Positions 22,653-33,143 of a stretch of 64,000 nt of DNA are shown here, in pieces. The DNA lies in contig NC_065549.1 of the NCBI RefSeq assembly GCF_022605725.1, positions 33,185,690 to 33,249,689 of the forward strand, in the 5' to 3' direction. Position 1 is the first letter of the stretch. Each line of letters opens with the position of its first letter. Below the pieces are notes generated by a model that saw nothing but the letters and a program-made list of their open reading frames with translations, ran no database searches and was not told the DNA's origin. Position numbers and translations under genes: made by a program. The stretch comes from Anthonomus grandis grandis (lineage: Eukaryota; Arthropoda; Insecta; Coleoptera; Curculionidae).

Positions 22653-23765
22653 CTACAGAGTGGACCCAAAAATATCGGACTTGAATTTGCTATTAAATTG
22701 TTTGTATGCATAGCAAGCAGAATGGTCCCAAGCAGCGTGATTGATTTCAATATTCAATTTATATTTATTTTTTAAAGACTCGCAATTAGCACACTTATAA
22801 TTTTTTTTATCTGCTGCTTTTAATGTGCACATTCTAACTTCATGTGCGCCTGCGCAAAAAGGACAAACGACGTTACTTTGGCAAAACTTCACTGAATGAC
22901 CAAGAACATTGCATCTAAAACAGCGTGTTATTGACGTGGAGTCATAAATGTTGCAATTGTCAAGACCTACAACAATTCTTTTTTAATCAATTAGCTTTTT
23001 AAAAGTAAAAGTATCTAAACGTAAAGTAGCCTGAAATATAGTTTCATTTTTTTTTGTAGGCCAGACCTTAAGTACACTCATCCTAGATGCACCACTAAAC
23101 AACAATTTATTTTGAGACCGCAAATGAAGTTCTAGTGCTTCGTTAGAGTAATCTTCTGATAAACCAACTATTCGGATCAACGGCATTGTCGACTGAAGTT
23201 CTCGAATCTCGTAGTCTTCCCTAAGTTTCTCATTGGCCAGATCCTTCATTTTTCCTGCGCTATTAGGTTCAACCGTGACAAGAACACCGCCATTTGCAAT
23301 GTGTTTAACATGGTTGAAGGATATGCTTTCATCCGCTGGCTTGATACGGTTTAAGATGTCAGCCTTAGTGTGACTGTTATCTTGTGCCGTATTCTTCGGT
23401 TTTATAATAAGCCTTGTTTTTTGACCGCTCAACGCATCTGCATAACTAACTCTAGGTTGCTGGATCTCAGTAGGTTGTAGAACAGAGAATTTCTCATCTA
23501 TGGTCTGCAATATTGATTCTTTGACAGAAGAAATGTCGTTCTGCAAAGATTCCCGAATGGTACTTTTAATTTCATCCAAAGGTAGATTACGACAGGAAAG
23601 ACAACGCCAAATCAGTCCAGGAATCGTTGTAATAATATTTACTGCATCACTGGGTATACGCATGCTTTCAGCATGGAATCGTTTCTTACAAGATCCTGCG
23701 CAGGTGAGATGCGGCTTGCTGCGAGAGGATCCTGCCGACGTGTTGCAAAGCCCACACAAGGACAT
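22653..23765 (-). pseudogene. LINE5 ORF1: PHD-type finger and zinc knuckles, one stop
   Basis: One frame of about 370 codons from ATG 23765, with a single TAA at 22983-22985. Residues 1-60 form a PHD-like finger (CGLCNTS, CAGSCKKRFHAESM, WRCLSCRN). A coiled-coil-like segment follows (about 65-95), then a folded region (IRIVGLSEDYSNEALE). Beyond the stop come CFRCNVLGHSVKFC, CPFCAGAHEVRMC and a last CANC...H...C cluster. The protein binds element RNA. PHD fingers in ORF1 are known from several CR1/Jockey-related groups; what they bind is not settled. Confidence 0.82.
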
Positions 23766-24037
23766 TTTTTATCTCTATAGACTGATAAGAGATTTCATGC
23801 GGTGTGGATCAGACTGACTTTATTGATGGTTATTCAATGGGTTAAGTGAAATTAAATCACTTACCCATCTGTAGTGGTCACGAGAGAAGCTTCTGTGAAA
23901 ATTTCAGAATTTTCGAACCATAAATACAGCCAAACCTTAACACTTTACTGGTCAGCGCAAAAACACTCGTCCGCTCAGGTCAACGCCTGAGTGTTGATAT
24001 ATCACAAGACGAAAACTTTAGGTGATCCTATTCTCTA
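23766..24037. other. LINE5 5' UTR and junction with hAT2
   Basis: Up to about 23995 this is probably LINE5 5' UTR. After it, CACAAGACGAAAACTTTAGG may be hAT2 sequence leading into the transposase frame. I could not find a convincing target duplication of LINE5. Confidence 0.45.
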
Positions 24038-25589
24038 GAAAATGATTTAGTATTAAGTGCCTTAAATAAAAATAAAACCCAAAGGCGAGTCTCTTTATCT
24101 AATGTTGCAAAAAATGGCAGATATGACTGGTGCCTCGAATAGGACTGTGGCAAAAATTGCCACTGCTACCCTTGAAGATTTTGGATTAGTTTCTTCAGAT
24201 AACCCAGTCAATGTAATTGACAAAAATAAAATTAGAAGAGAACTACACAAGAAAAGAAAGCTAACTAAACCAAATTGTGATATCGAAATTAAGATACAAG
24301 GAATTTATTTTGATGGAAGAAAAGATCAGACTATGGTTTTAAGTGATGGACGCCGTGTTATCAGACAAGAAGAACACATAGCTCTTATAGAAGAACCAAA
24401 AAGCAAGTGTCTTGACCATTTAACAATTAAAGGATCTGGAACATCTGCCAATATTGTAAAAAGTATGATTTCTTGTTTAAAGACCAAATCAATAAGTTTA
24501 AACTCCATTAGGGCAATCGGTTGTGATGGTACAAATGTTAACACGGGCTGAAAAGGTGGTGTGATTAGATTAATAGAAAAGCAGATTGGAAAACCCGTCC
24601 AATGGCTGATATGTTTGCTTCACGCCAACGAGTAACCTCTTCAACATTTGGTGCAAGCTTTGAATGGAAAAACTACAGGGCCACATTCACTTTCAGGTCC
24701 CATTGGATCACTTTTGACAACTTGCGAGTCACGACCTGTTCAAATATTTCATTCAATTGAAACTGATTTACCTGAAATAAATAAAGAAGATCTAAGTACT
24801 GATCAGCAGTACTTATATCAGATATGTTGTGCCATTAAAACTGGAACTTGTTCGGATACTCTAAGCAAAAAAAATCCAGGAAAATTAAGTCATGCTCGAT
24901 GGTTAACAATGGCTAACAGGGTATTACGTTTATATATATCAACCAGTGAACCTTCTGACACCTTGGTCGTTTTATCAAGGTTTATGCACCAATGTGGTTT
25001 CATATCAAAACGAAACAATTGTGCCAGTATGGAGCACAACATTTATGGCAATCTATAATTTTGTCTCGAGAATTTCCCGAAAACATAAAGAAAATAATTG
25101 ATAATGTCATAAGCACTAATGCTTACTTTGCCCATCCCGAGAACATTCTGTTAGGAATGATTACTGACTCGCGGAGTCATATACGAGAACTGAGGTTTCG
25201 TCGAATTTTAAAGTCAAGAAATGCTAAAGGTCAAGAAAATTTAAGAGTTTTCAAAAATACCTGGTCTCAACTGGTATGCCAGAGACTACACCGATCTTAT
25301 AGACTGGAACAGATGCGTTGCGACCGAACCTCCTTTATTAATAGACATTTCAAATGAGGATTTGACGGAAGCAATACAGCAAAAATCGGTTATTATGTTA
25401 AATAAATTTCCATGTCACACTCAAGCTGTGGAGAGATGTGTTAATATTATCATTGAAGCATCAGGGAAAGTTTGCGGCCATGACAAAAGTGATGGCTACA
25501 TTCGAGTAAAATTTGAAGGTAGAAGTGATCTTCTATCATATGAAAATAAGGAAGAGTATTACAAATCAAAGAAAAGTAAAGTTAACTAA
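24038..25589 (+). pseudogene. hAT2 transposase, several breaks
   Basis: The reading begins ENDLVLSALNKNKTQRRVSL at 24038, then shifts into the frame of ATG 24102 (MTGASNRTVAKIATATLEDF). It continues with IYFDGRKDQTMVLSDGRRV, IGCDGTNVNTG (about 24515-24547, a DG motif as at the second hAT catalytic Asp) and, after a stop, WLICLLHANE (CxxH motif of hAT enzymes, near 24608). Then KTTGPHSLSGPIGSLL, KLSHARWLTMANRVLRLY and, in another frame, NAYFAHPENILLGMITDSRS; the last part is HTQAVERCVNIIIEASGKV. The same protein is familiar from many uncharacterised arthropod predictions. The hAT assignment rests on these motifs and the 8-bp duplication. Confidence 0.75.
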
Positions 25590-25899
25590 GTAAATTGCAC
25601 CTTTTTTATATTATTAAAGAATCAAAGGGCACGGTGGTGTGGAGGAGGGGGGGATGGGGGTGGAATCGATTAAGCAGCTACCTCCTTGTGGTGAGTTCAT
25701 CAAATTCTCAAGCGAAGAGCTGCTTTTATATACCTAAGGGATGGGGCGTGGTGAAAAATAATTTTTTTGCTTTAATTTTTTTTTGTAGATACTTTATACG
25801 TCAGTACCTAAAGTTTAACTACTATACAAAAAAAAATATGACCTTGAAATTTTGACCCTTTTAAGGGCCGGGGGGCGCGGTAAAAAATAAGACGAAATT
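25590..25899 (+). other. hAT2 3' untranslated region
   Basis: AT-rich with short G-rich patches (GGTGTGGAGGAGGGGGGGAT near 25635). No gene is seen. GGATGGGGCGTGGTGAAAAA at 25740 repeats the style of the terminal GGGGGGCGCGGTAAAAAA at 25870. Confidence 0.5.
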
Positions 25900-25993
25900 A
25901 AGTTTAAAAAAACCAGGTAAATATTTTTTCATGTCCTTCAACTTTTTAACACTATACCAAATACATAAAAAAAAAAAATTTTCGGCCCGCCCT
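25900..25993 (-). repeat. Right inverted repeat of hAT2
   Basis: Read on the minus strand: AGGGCGGGCCGAAAA, a T run, TTTGGTATAGTG, AAAAAGTTG. These blocks appear in the same order at 19378-19450. Followed by the GTACAGAC duplication. Confidence 0.75.
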
Positions 25994-25994
25994 G

Positions 25995-27945
25995 TACAGA
26001 CTTCTTTTTCTATTGAATCTCATGAAGCAACATTTATAAACGTTAAGAGACATTTCATACAATTGGCACCAAGAAATAATTATATTCATGTAATTTTGCA
26101 GGTTTTCAATATCTAGAGGAGAGCAGATATTGTCTATACAGCAAATAGGAAACAAACGCGGGAAAAGCAAAATCGTTTATAAATAGATTAAACAGGAGAG
26201 GACCAAGATGTGAATCCTGAAGTATTGAGACAAGCAATCAACAATTCTAACTTACTCCTCACGATTGCTTAAATATGATTCAATTCAAGATAACAACGTG
26301 CCAGCCAAACTTTGACAGTTGATGAATCAAAATAAAATGGTTAATCTTGTCAAAGGCTTTACTAAAATCGGTACAAATGGAATATACCTCATGATCATCA
26401 TGTTATGAACTAAAAATTAAATTAGTAAATATGAAAAAATTATCCACTGAGCGAGCACTGACAAATCTGTGTTGTTTATCAACCAAAATCTCTTGCAAAA
26501 CCTTCTTCAGAACAGCCTCGATAAATTGCTCAAAAAGCATTTGAATGGACGATATGATGCTACTATTACTGTTTATAGGGCGGTCATTAGACACATCATT
26601 TTTATTTTCAGATTTACAAATTAGACTTCATCCGATAAATAGCTAAATATTCAGTGCAAAAAGAGATAAAGAGAATGGCAGTATTCTTTCAACATCCTAT
26701 TGGGAATATAATCAGGACCTGTACCCTTACTTGCATCAACTTTTGAAAGTGCAGTTTCAACATAAGTAGGACCAATCACAAGCTCAAATACTACATTAAA
26801 CATAATTGATATCGTTATCGGAATCAAATGAGGTATATTGCTGGTTGAAAATTCAGAATCAGCCTTAGTGTCATCAAGGAGCATTACACTGGGAATATTG
26901 GTACCACCATAAGACTGAGATCTTATGAACTTCCAGAAAGACCTGCTGTCCTTTTTTATAGCACTTTCAGCTCTACTAACATGTTTGCTATAACAATCCC
27001 TAGATAGCAAATTGGCTTTCAGTCTTAATTAGCTAAACTTTGGATAATCAGCCAGTGAACCATATTGTGGAACATTTTTTTCTTTGTGAACTAGATAATG
27101 ACTTCTAAAAATGACTTCTTTAGGGAAACAAACTTATTAAAACAATCGTATAATACAGAACAAAAGTTGATAAAATTAAAATTTAAACCAACATTACACA
27201 TTATTGTCTACAGTTTAGAAGATAATTTTTAATCAAAGTAAAATCTGCATGTTTAAAGTCGTAATAATAAGTCACCGGTGAAGCTAAATATTTAGACTTA
27301 AAACAAGTACCAGTTCAAAGGATAATAGTATAGATCAGGATTAACAAGATCGTTACATTTAATTGTCAAGGGTAAATCAAAATTTGAAAAGCAGACATCA
27401 AGAATTGACCCATCTTCATGAGCCACCCCATTGAACTGAGACAATCATGAAAAAGCAAGTGAATTACAGAAAATAGAATCCCTGCCAAGCCGTATGATAC
27501 TAGCATATAGACCAGATAGGTCTTCACTGGCTATCCAAGATATATTAGGAACATTAAAGTAAATAAGCATTAAGATATTTTTATACAGGTCACAAACTTT
27601 TACAATAGCTCTCCAGAACTTTATAAATGGATATGTCCATGGTAGGAGGGATATAAATACAGTTAAGGTAATGTTCCTCATGGTTGTACAGATTAGCTAA
27701 AACCCAAATTTCTTCTATTGATGGGTCAGCAATATCCAATTTACGACACTTAATATAGTTTTTGACAGTAAGAAGCACACCTTCACCTTGACTCTTGGAA
27801 CTGTCATCAACAGTAAAGTCTGTTCTATAAACGTTATAGCTAAAATCGAGAAATTCTTCATCAGTAATACCGGAATCTAATCAGGTTTCTGTAAGAACTA
27901 TAATAGTATAATCTTCAGCACTTTAATAAATAAAGAGAGTATTTT
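25995..27945 (-). pseudogene. LINE4 ORF2: endonuclease and RT N-terminal half, decayed
   Basis: Endonuclease blocks: YTIIVLTET (near 27890), YNVYRTDFTVDDSSKSQGEG, CIYIPPTMDISIYKV, FNVPNISW (usual GDFNLPNISW, so the Asp is lost). The segment 27010-26651 has SFWKFIRSQSYGG and KVDASKGTGPDYIPNRMLKE; 26594-26403 has RPINSNSSIISSIQMLFE and FVSARSVDNF. 26170-25952 has LDIENLQNYMNIIISWCQLY and LNVYKCCFMRF. The palm with YADD falls between 26400 and 26170, where I cannot read an intact motif. Confidence 0.75.
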
Positions 27946-27965
27946 TATCTACAGGTTAGGATGCT

Positions 27966-28310
27966 CCGGCTGAAAATTTGCTCCATATATAGGATTTAGA
28001 CGAGGGCGAAACTTTTTACAGAAGTGGTTACGGGCCATAGATTGTCATCGAGTAATCCCTTAAGAAGTAATTCCCTTACGCCAATTTTGAGTTTCATTTT
28101 TAGGATGCAAAATCCTCATTTTTATTAAGGGTTTGATATTTTATATCACAAATATACAATTGGTTTTCCATATAATAAATTATCTGTTGTTCGGTGATAT
28201 CAGGGTTACACCTTCCAAGATATAACCATTATCTCCTCTCCCCTGCTAAGAGTAAACAGCACTTTGGCGTACTGCCAATAATCATCTATTGTTTTTTCAC
28301 GGGATTAGGC
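27966..28310 (-). pseudogene. LINE4 ORF1, C-terminal remnant
   Basis: The reading with frameshifts gives YLGRCNPDITEQQIIYYMEN and, further on, ELLLKGLLDD followed by LWPVTTSVKSF. This is the pattern of the C-terminal domain (GRCNPD..., then WP.GV.V..F) found at the end of PHD-type LINE ORF1 proteins. It lies just upstream of the endonuclease, as expected. Confidence 0.6.
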
Positions 28311-28361
28311 AGTTAGATTAGATTTTTTTTTAATGGTAAACACAAGCACAAGAGGAAAGTC

Positions 28362-30545
28362 CTATGTCACTCTTGGAGTGGTGCTTGCGCGAAGATATTT
28401 GTGGGCATTTATCTTAAATCGCTGTAGGTTGTATGCGTCGGGAAATATGTGAGGTGGAAGCCCGTTCCACAAAAATGTTCTCCAGATGAATAAGTCCCGA
28501 TATACCGACGTCCTTGGGGTAGGCAGGTTGACTCGATGTTGATGAGCCGCAACTGCTAGACGCGTCCTTCTTACCGGAACAGCCCTGGGTGGAATCAGGC
28601 CTGCCAGCTCAGAGGAGCACTTACCGTGATAATAACGGTAGAATAAACAGAGATCATCCACCTTTCTCCTGTGCTTCAGACTATCCAGACTCTTTGTCAG
28701 TTCTGGTTTGTTGATAAGACGAATAGCTCTCTTCTGTATAGAATCCAGCAGGTTTAAATTATGCTTAGGTGCAGAGCTCCAGACATGCCAGCAATACTCG
28801 AGGGAAGGGCGTATTTGAGCCTTATAAAGAGTCAGCAGCTGTTCTGGTGTATACAGTTTTTTCATTTTGAAAAGCACTCCGAGTTTTTTGAAAGCCGCTC
28901 TAGCGACCTCGGCAACGTGGTCATGCCAGGACACACTGTTGTTGACCTCGACTCCTAGAAGATGTAAAGATGATTTCATTGGCAATGTTTTCCCTGCCAT
29001 AACCAGCTCCGGGCTACCAAGGTTAGTCTTCATCGTAAATACTGCAGCCTTAGTTTTTTAGCGTTAAAACTAACCAAATTGTTACCGCCCTACTGCAAGA
29101 TCGCTCTAATATCGTTCTTGATTGAAGCTACTTGTTGCTGCCTAAGATTCTGAGAATTTGCGGCTGCCGTTGGTTTGGCGGTTGGTAAATGTGGAAATAG
29201 AGTTCCTAGCAAATCGTTGATATATATCAAGAAAAGGGTGGGGGATAGAATGCATCCTTGAGGGACTCCAGCGTTAATGTTAAATTTGTCGGAGAGGTAT
29301 CCATCGACGGCTACTTGGATTGTTCGTTGTTCAAGAAAACTTTTGATCCAATTCAATAATGAGTTTTGTATGCCGATTGAGGAGAGCTTGGTTAGTAGTC
29401 CCTCATGCCACACTCTGTGAAATGCCTTGGAAATGTCAAGAGCATCTGAGCGGGACTCGCCGTGCTTCTCCATGGCCTCCGTCCACAAGTGTGTGACGTA
29501 GGCCAGAAGATCGCCGATGGATCTAAGCTTTCGGAAGCCATATTGATGATCGCTGATTAGTCCAGATGATTCCAGATATCTTAACAGTTGTTGGTTGACT
29601 GCTTTCTCCATAATCTTCGATATTACTGGAACTAGTGCAATCGGGCGGTAACTGGAGGGCATCGTCTTCTTACCCTTTTTGGATACAGCTTGCACTCGAG
29701 CAGTTTTCCAGCTTGTTGGAAATTGGCCCTGCTTATACGATGCCGTGAACAGTCTACATAAGGGAGGAGTCAATTCGTCTGCACAACGTTTTAGTATTAG
29801 GGCTGGAATTCCATCGGGTCCAGAAGCTTTGTTGGTGTCTACGCTTTTAAGAATTTTATTTATAATTCGTTGGGGAAACGAAATTTCTCCCATCGATGAA
29901 TTCACCCTTGGCAAATATGGCGGTGTTTTGCCTTGCGAGTGCAGGGTAGAATTGGACGCGAAGAGTTTACCCAGTAAGTTGGCTTTTTCCCTTGCTGTTA
30001 CCGCGATAGAACCATCATCTGCTGTTAGGGGTGGCAAGGCCGACTTAGCAAATCCTTGACTAACGGCTTTCGATACCGACCAGAAAGATCTTGTTCCATT
30101 TGGGCAGTTTAGCAGTTTGTTTTTGATCCTGTTGTTGTGACTCTCTTTGCATTCATCAATAATTCGCTTGCAGCTATTTCTGGAGGCTAAAAAGTTCCTC
30201 CGATTTTCGATGGAAGGATGTTGACGCTATTTGCGATATGCTGAGTTTTTAGTGTTTACTGCCTTTTTGCAATTCAGGTTGAACCATTGCTTGTTGTTTG
30301 ATCCGCATTTAGTAGAAAAAGGGATATAAGCTTCCATTCCTTCCAAGTTCGTCTCTGTAACTTGGTTTGCACATTCTGAGATGTTATTAGTTCTAAAGCA
30401 GACTTCGTTCCAAGGGAATGAGCGATAAAATTCCCGAAGATGGTTCCACTCTGCTGATTTATAGTGACATACCTTTCGCGGTATCGGAGGATCCTGCGTT
30501 TTAACCTCCAACTGGCAAGAGTCTGTTATTAATTTGTGGCCAGAT
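28362..30545 (-). pseudogene. LINE6 ORF2: reverse transcriptase, active site deleted
   Basis: SGHKLITDS (end of the endonuclease) is followed by a linker (30511-30227), a frameshift, and the main frame 30037-29090. That frame has DTNKASGPDGIPALILK, WKTARVQAVSKKGKK, YRPIALVPVISKIMEKAV, HQYGFRKLRSIGDLLAY, LDISKAFHRVWHEGLL and AGVPQGCILSPTLFLIYIND. After LLGT it continues with LFPHLPTAKP, so the FADDS motif and about 20 residues are gone in frame. A TAG at 29090 and a shift near 29035 precede the C-terminal 223-codon frame (QIRPSLEYCWHVWSSAP). The second catalytic Asp pair is lost, so the copy is dead. Confidence 0.85.
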
Positions 30546-30599
30546 TTAGCAGCAATTAGAGATTAGCCCAGAAGCCAATGAAGTTGGAGCACTATTCAT

Positions 30600-30936
30600 T
30601 GAGTTGGCTGAAAGTCGTTTAGGGTTGCGAGTGATTACAGACACTGGTTGAGTCTGATGAGGTCTAATGGCGTCTATTTGAAAGCGATTTTCTGAGGGCT
30701 GAGCCACACTAAACTACTTTATTTTGTCGTTACCGATAGTCCCAGAAGCATCAGAGTTTTTACATGGCTGCATATGAAACAATTTCTCAAGCTGGGTTAG
30801 TGGATCAAGTAAGATAAGTTGCTGAAGTGATTTCTTTTCTTGAATAGTGTTAACTCTCTGTACCTCGCCTTTGACAGCGTTGAGTTGCTTTACTAAATAA
30901 ATTAAATAAATTACTGGGTACATCGACTTGATTCTA
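30600..30936 (-). pseudogene. LINE6 ORF1 remnant
   Basis: The frame 30923-30714 reads LIYLVKQLNAVKGEVQRVNT and LDPLTQLEKLFHMQ, a coiled-coil-like stretch, and continues after the stop with IRPHQTQPVSVITRNP. No domain name can be given; the position upstream of ORF2 and the coiled coil suggest ORF1. Confidence 0.45.
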
Positions 30937-30963
30937 ATTAATAATAATAATAATAATAATAAT
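30937..30963 (+). repeat. (TAA)n microsatellite, 3' tail of LINE7
   Basis: Nine TAA/AAT units. On the minus strand this is the 3' end of LINE7 (TTA repeats), and it lies where LINE6 ORF1 is interrupted. Confidence 0.85.
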
Positions 30964-32431
30964 ACATCGTTTATTTGCCCAATTTACAATAAAATATTAT
31001 ATCTTAACTAGATACAAAGATAATAAATATCATATGCTTTAAAATAAAAAAAAACATCTTAACCATAATATAGGCAAAAAGGAGGCTAAAGGCAATTTAA
31101 AAAAGATTCGTGTTTAACCTCCTTTATTAAATAAGTTATAATTTCTTTTCTGTTTCTTTTGCATCCAAAATAATTTACTAGGTATCCCCCAACAAGTGCC
31201 AAACATCCAATAAGCCTTAACATACCCAATACATACATATTTAATAAACGCGACGATCGCCAGATATACCCATTTTACCGCAATAAATATTTTTTGTATT
31301 TATGTTTAAATACGCTTGTTGATACATTTTTAAAGTCCTCCGGAATCTGGTTGTAAATTAAATAAATATTATAAGAAAATGACCGCTGATAAAACATAGT
31401 GGTATGCAAAGGCGGAGAAATTAGACCTCTATGCCGGAGATTCAAAGAATGTACGTCAGTTCTATAGCGTATTTTATTTAATAGATACGAGGGGCGATTT
31501 AAAGTTATTACTTGGTGAAATACAGTAGCAGCATGCAGATCTCTACGATCCTCCATAGAAAGCCATTTGGTTTGTCGTAGCATGTAACTTACAGGATGTC
31601 CACGACGAATGCCGTAAATTAATCGCAAGCATGACTTTTGCACTCGCTGAATTCGACCTTTGTCGATAGAGTCTAAGCATGGACCATATACGACGTCGGC
31701 AAAATTGAAATGACTCAAAACCAGAGCGTCGCATAAAGTAATTTTTTGAGATGTTGAAAGCAGGTGTCTATGCGGAAACAGTTGTTTTAAATTAAAATAA
31801 GCAGATTGAATGCACTTACTTATATGCTGTTTATACCTCATATTGGTGTCAATGTGAAGTCCCAAATTGCGGGAACAAGTAGAATGCAAAAGCTTGTTTG
31901 AGGAAGCTTCCAAAGCCATACTCTGATGCAATACTTCGCGATTTTTGCCGAAAATCAAGAAGGTAGATTTAGACGAGTTTATTTGCAGATTGTGTTTTTC
32001 TGAAAAATCTATTAAGGCTTTTAGATCATCGTTTATTTTCTTGGCAGCTATTTCTTTACTTTCAGGAAAAAAAGAAAAGTAGAGTTGCGTGTCATCAGCA
32101 TATAAATGAGCACTGCAATATTTTAAACAACTGGTGAGATGACTAGTATAAATACAAAATAAAACAGGTCCCAATATGGAACCTTGTGGAACTCCACATA
32201 ACTGAAATGCAGTAGATGAAATGCCCTTATTCGTTTCAACGTATTGATTTCTATCGGTTAAATAACTTTTAATAATATCAATTGCGTCAGAGTCAAACCC
32301 ATTATAGCCTAAGATCGCGTAGAGCAATGTATGATTGATACGATCAAACGCTTTGCTGTAGTCGATAAGTACTAAAGCAGTGGCCTTACCCTGATCAGTA
32401 GCTTCAATAATATCATCTGTGATCTTGACGC
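30937..32431 (-). mobile_element. LINE7: 5'-truncated non-LTR retrotransposon
   Basis: The 3' microsatellite tail, a 3' UTR of about 310 bases and an uninterrupted reverse transcriptase frame truncated at the 5' side near 32431. Apparently inserted into LINE6 ORF1. The coding part has no stop, so this insertion is younger than its host. Confidence 0.78.
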
Positions 32432-32573
32432 TAGGAGTACTAGTTTGACATTTATATTTTGTTATATTATTAACAGAGGTTTTTATGTAATTTACGGATT
32501 TAGAAAATTCCCATCCTTGACCTTTGACCATCCTTGACCTTTTGAGAAATATGTTTAGATAACTAATTTCCAT
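31275..32573 (-). CDS. LINE7 reverse transcriptase, open but 5'-truncated
   Basis: A 432-codon open frame. From about residue 48 it is reverse transcriptase: KITDDIIEATDQGKATALVL, LIDYSKAFDRINHTLL (first catalytic Asp), CGVPQGSILGPVLFCIY, LYADDTQLYF (about residue 158, the Asp pair) and SRNLGLHIDTNMRYKQHI. The C-terminal region with SHFNFADVVYGPCLDSIDKG follows. The first 47 codons are not RT-like and probably read through LINE6 sequence, so the ATG at 32573 is accidental. Fingers and endonuclease are absent, so it is not autonomous although the palm is intact. Confidence 0.85.
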   Translation of the reverse strand: MEISYLNIFLKRSRMVKGQGWEFSKSVNYIKTSVNNITKYKCQTSTPSVKITDDIIEATDQGKATALVLIDYSKAFDRINHTLLYAILGYNGFDSDAIDIIKSYLTDRNQYVETNKGISSTAFQLCGVPQGSILGPVLFCIYTSHLTSCLKYCSAHLYADDTQLYFSFFPESKEIAAKKINDDLKALIDFSEKHNLQINSSKSTFLIFGKNREVLHQSMALEASSNKLLHSTCSRNLGLHIDTNMRYKQHISKCIQSAYFNLKQLFPHRHLLSTSQKITLCDALVLSHFNFADVVYGPCLDSIDKGRIQRVQKSCLRLIYGIRRGHPVSYMLRQTKWLSMEDRRDLHAATVFHQVITLNRPSYLLNKIRYRTDVHSLNLRHRGLISPPLHTTMFYQRSFSYNIYLIYNQIPEDFKNVSTSVFKHKYKKYLLR

Positions 32574-32765
32574 GTGAATATATTGACAATTGCATCTTCT
32601 TTCAGAGCTCAGTTCTCAGACTCTTTTTTAGATGGCGACTTTACCAAAACAATGCCTTCGGCATATGCATAGAGCATCATCTAGTAGAGGGTCGCATTAC
32701 AGAAGTCACAGATTTTTTACCTGTTTTTCAAAGAGATCATTCTTACATTTTGAACAAGACATTTT
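32432..32765 (-). pseudogene. Probable LINE6 ORF1 start with zinc-finger-like beginning
   Basis: On the minus strand, ATG 32762 starts MSCSKCKNDLFEKQVKNL. The Cys-x2-Cys right after the start Met is typical of PHD-type ORF1 proteins such as that of LINE5 (MSLCGLC). Frames break afterwards, and near 32520 VKGQGWEFSKSVNYI follows. Joining it to LINE6 is inference from order and orientation. Confidence 0.4.
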
Positions 32766-33143
32766 AAAATTAAGATAAATTTAAACAGTACCTTAAGATA
32801 TCGATATCACACTACAGGTCTGATTGGCAAATAGTACTTTATCCACTACCAAGTAAGCTTTATTTAGTTTTCTAAACAAAGCGATCATCTCACTTTATGG
32901 TCAAACTTATTTCAATCATTGGAGCAAAAAAAGTATGAAAATACTGGATTAACTATGCAGATCCTAGATTTCATAGGTTAATTCAAAGGTAGGCTACAAA
33001 TTTTGCCAGACCAACTTGAAGACATTACCAAATTTAGCTAAATTTTTAGCAGATAACACAAACGTGTGTGATAAACGCAACGGACGTGTTGATCACTTCT
33101 AAAACTAACGACACCAGACAATACTAAATACCATTGATAAAGG
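32766..33143. other. Stretch without a supported gene
   Basis: No domain, RNA gene or repeat structure is recognised. Confidence 0.4.

Larger units (their letters stand above)
19771..23995 (-). mobile_element. LINE5: near full-length non-LTR retrotransposon inside hAT2
   Basis: Minus-strand element with a 5' UTR (about 23766-23995), ORF1 with PHD-like finger and zinc knuckles, ORF2 with endonuclease and reverse transcriptase, a 3' UTR and a (TTTA)n tail. The presumed 5' end, read on the minus strand, is AACACTCAGGCGTTGACC. ORF1 has a stop, ORF2 has frameshifts and has lost the RT active site, so the copy is dead but clearly younger than LINE2 or LINE4. Confidence 0.82.
19372..25993 (+). mobile_element. 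hAT2: hAT-like DNA transposon carrying LINE5
   Basis: The ends form long inverted repeats: the left begins near 19378 with GGGCGGGCCGAAAA and continues to TTTGGTATAGTG and AAAAAGTTG; the right end (25993 leftward) has the same blocks on the minus strand. GTACAGAC on both sides fits the 8-bp target duplication of hAT elements. The left end has about five extra bases (ACTCGT) compared with the right. Without the nested LINE5 the element would be about 2.4 kb. It was inserted into LINE4 and carries a broken transposase gene at 24038-25589. Confidence 0.78.
25994..28321 (-). mobile_element. LINE4, 5' part (split by hAT2)
   Basis: The minus strand carries the end of an ORF1 (about 27966-28310), an endonuclease (about 27440-27945), the RT fingers and palm regions (26170-27010) and the beginning of the thumb (25995-26170). 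It stops at GTACAGAC where hAT2 begins. Many stops and frameshifts. The right boundary is taken at the T run that ends LINE6. Confidence 0.75.
28322..30936 (-). mobile_element. LINE6: non-LTR retrotransposon with internal deletions
   Basis: Minus-strand element with a short A-rich 3' end (T run at 28322-28334 on plus), a nearly continuous ORF2 from the end of the endonuclease to the C terminus, and upstream part of ORF1 (about 30600-30936). Most of the endonuclease is missing between ORF1 and ORF2. The 5' side is interrupted by LINE7; the probable ORF1 start lies beyond it at 32440-32762. Base composition is clearly higher in GC than in the neighbours. Confidence 0.78.
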
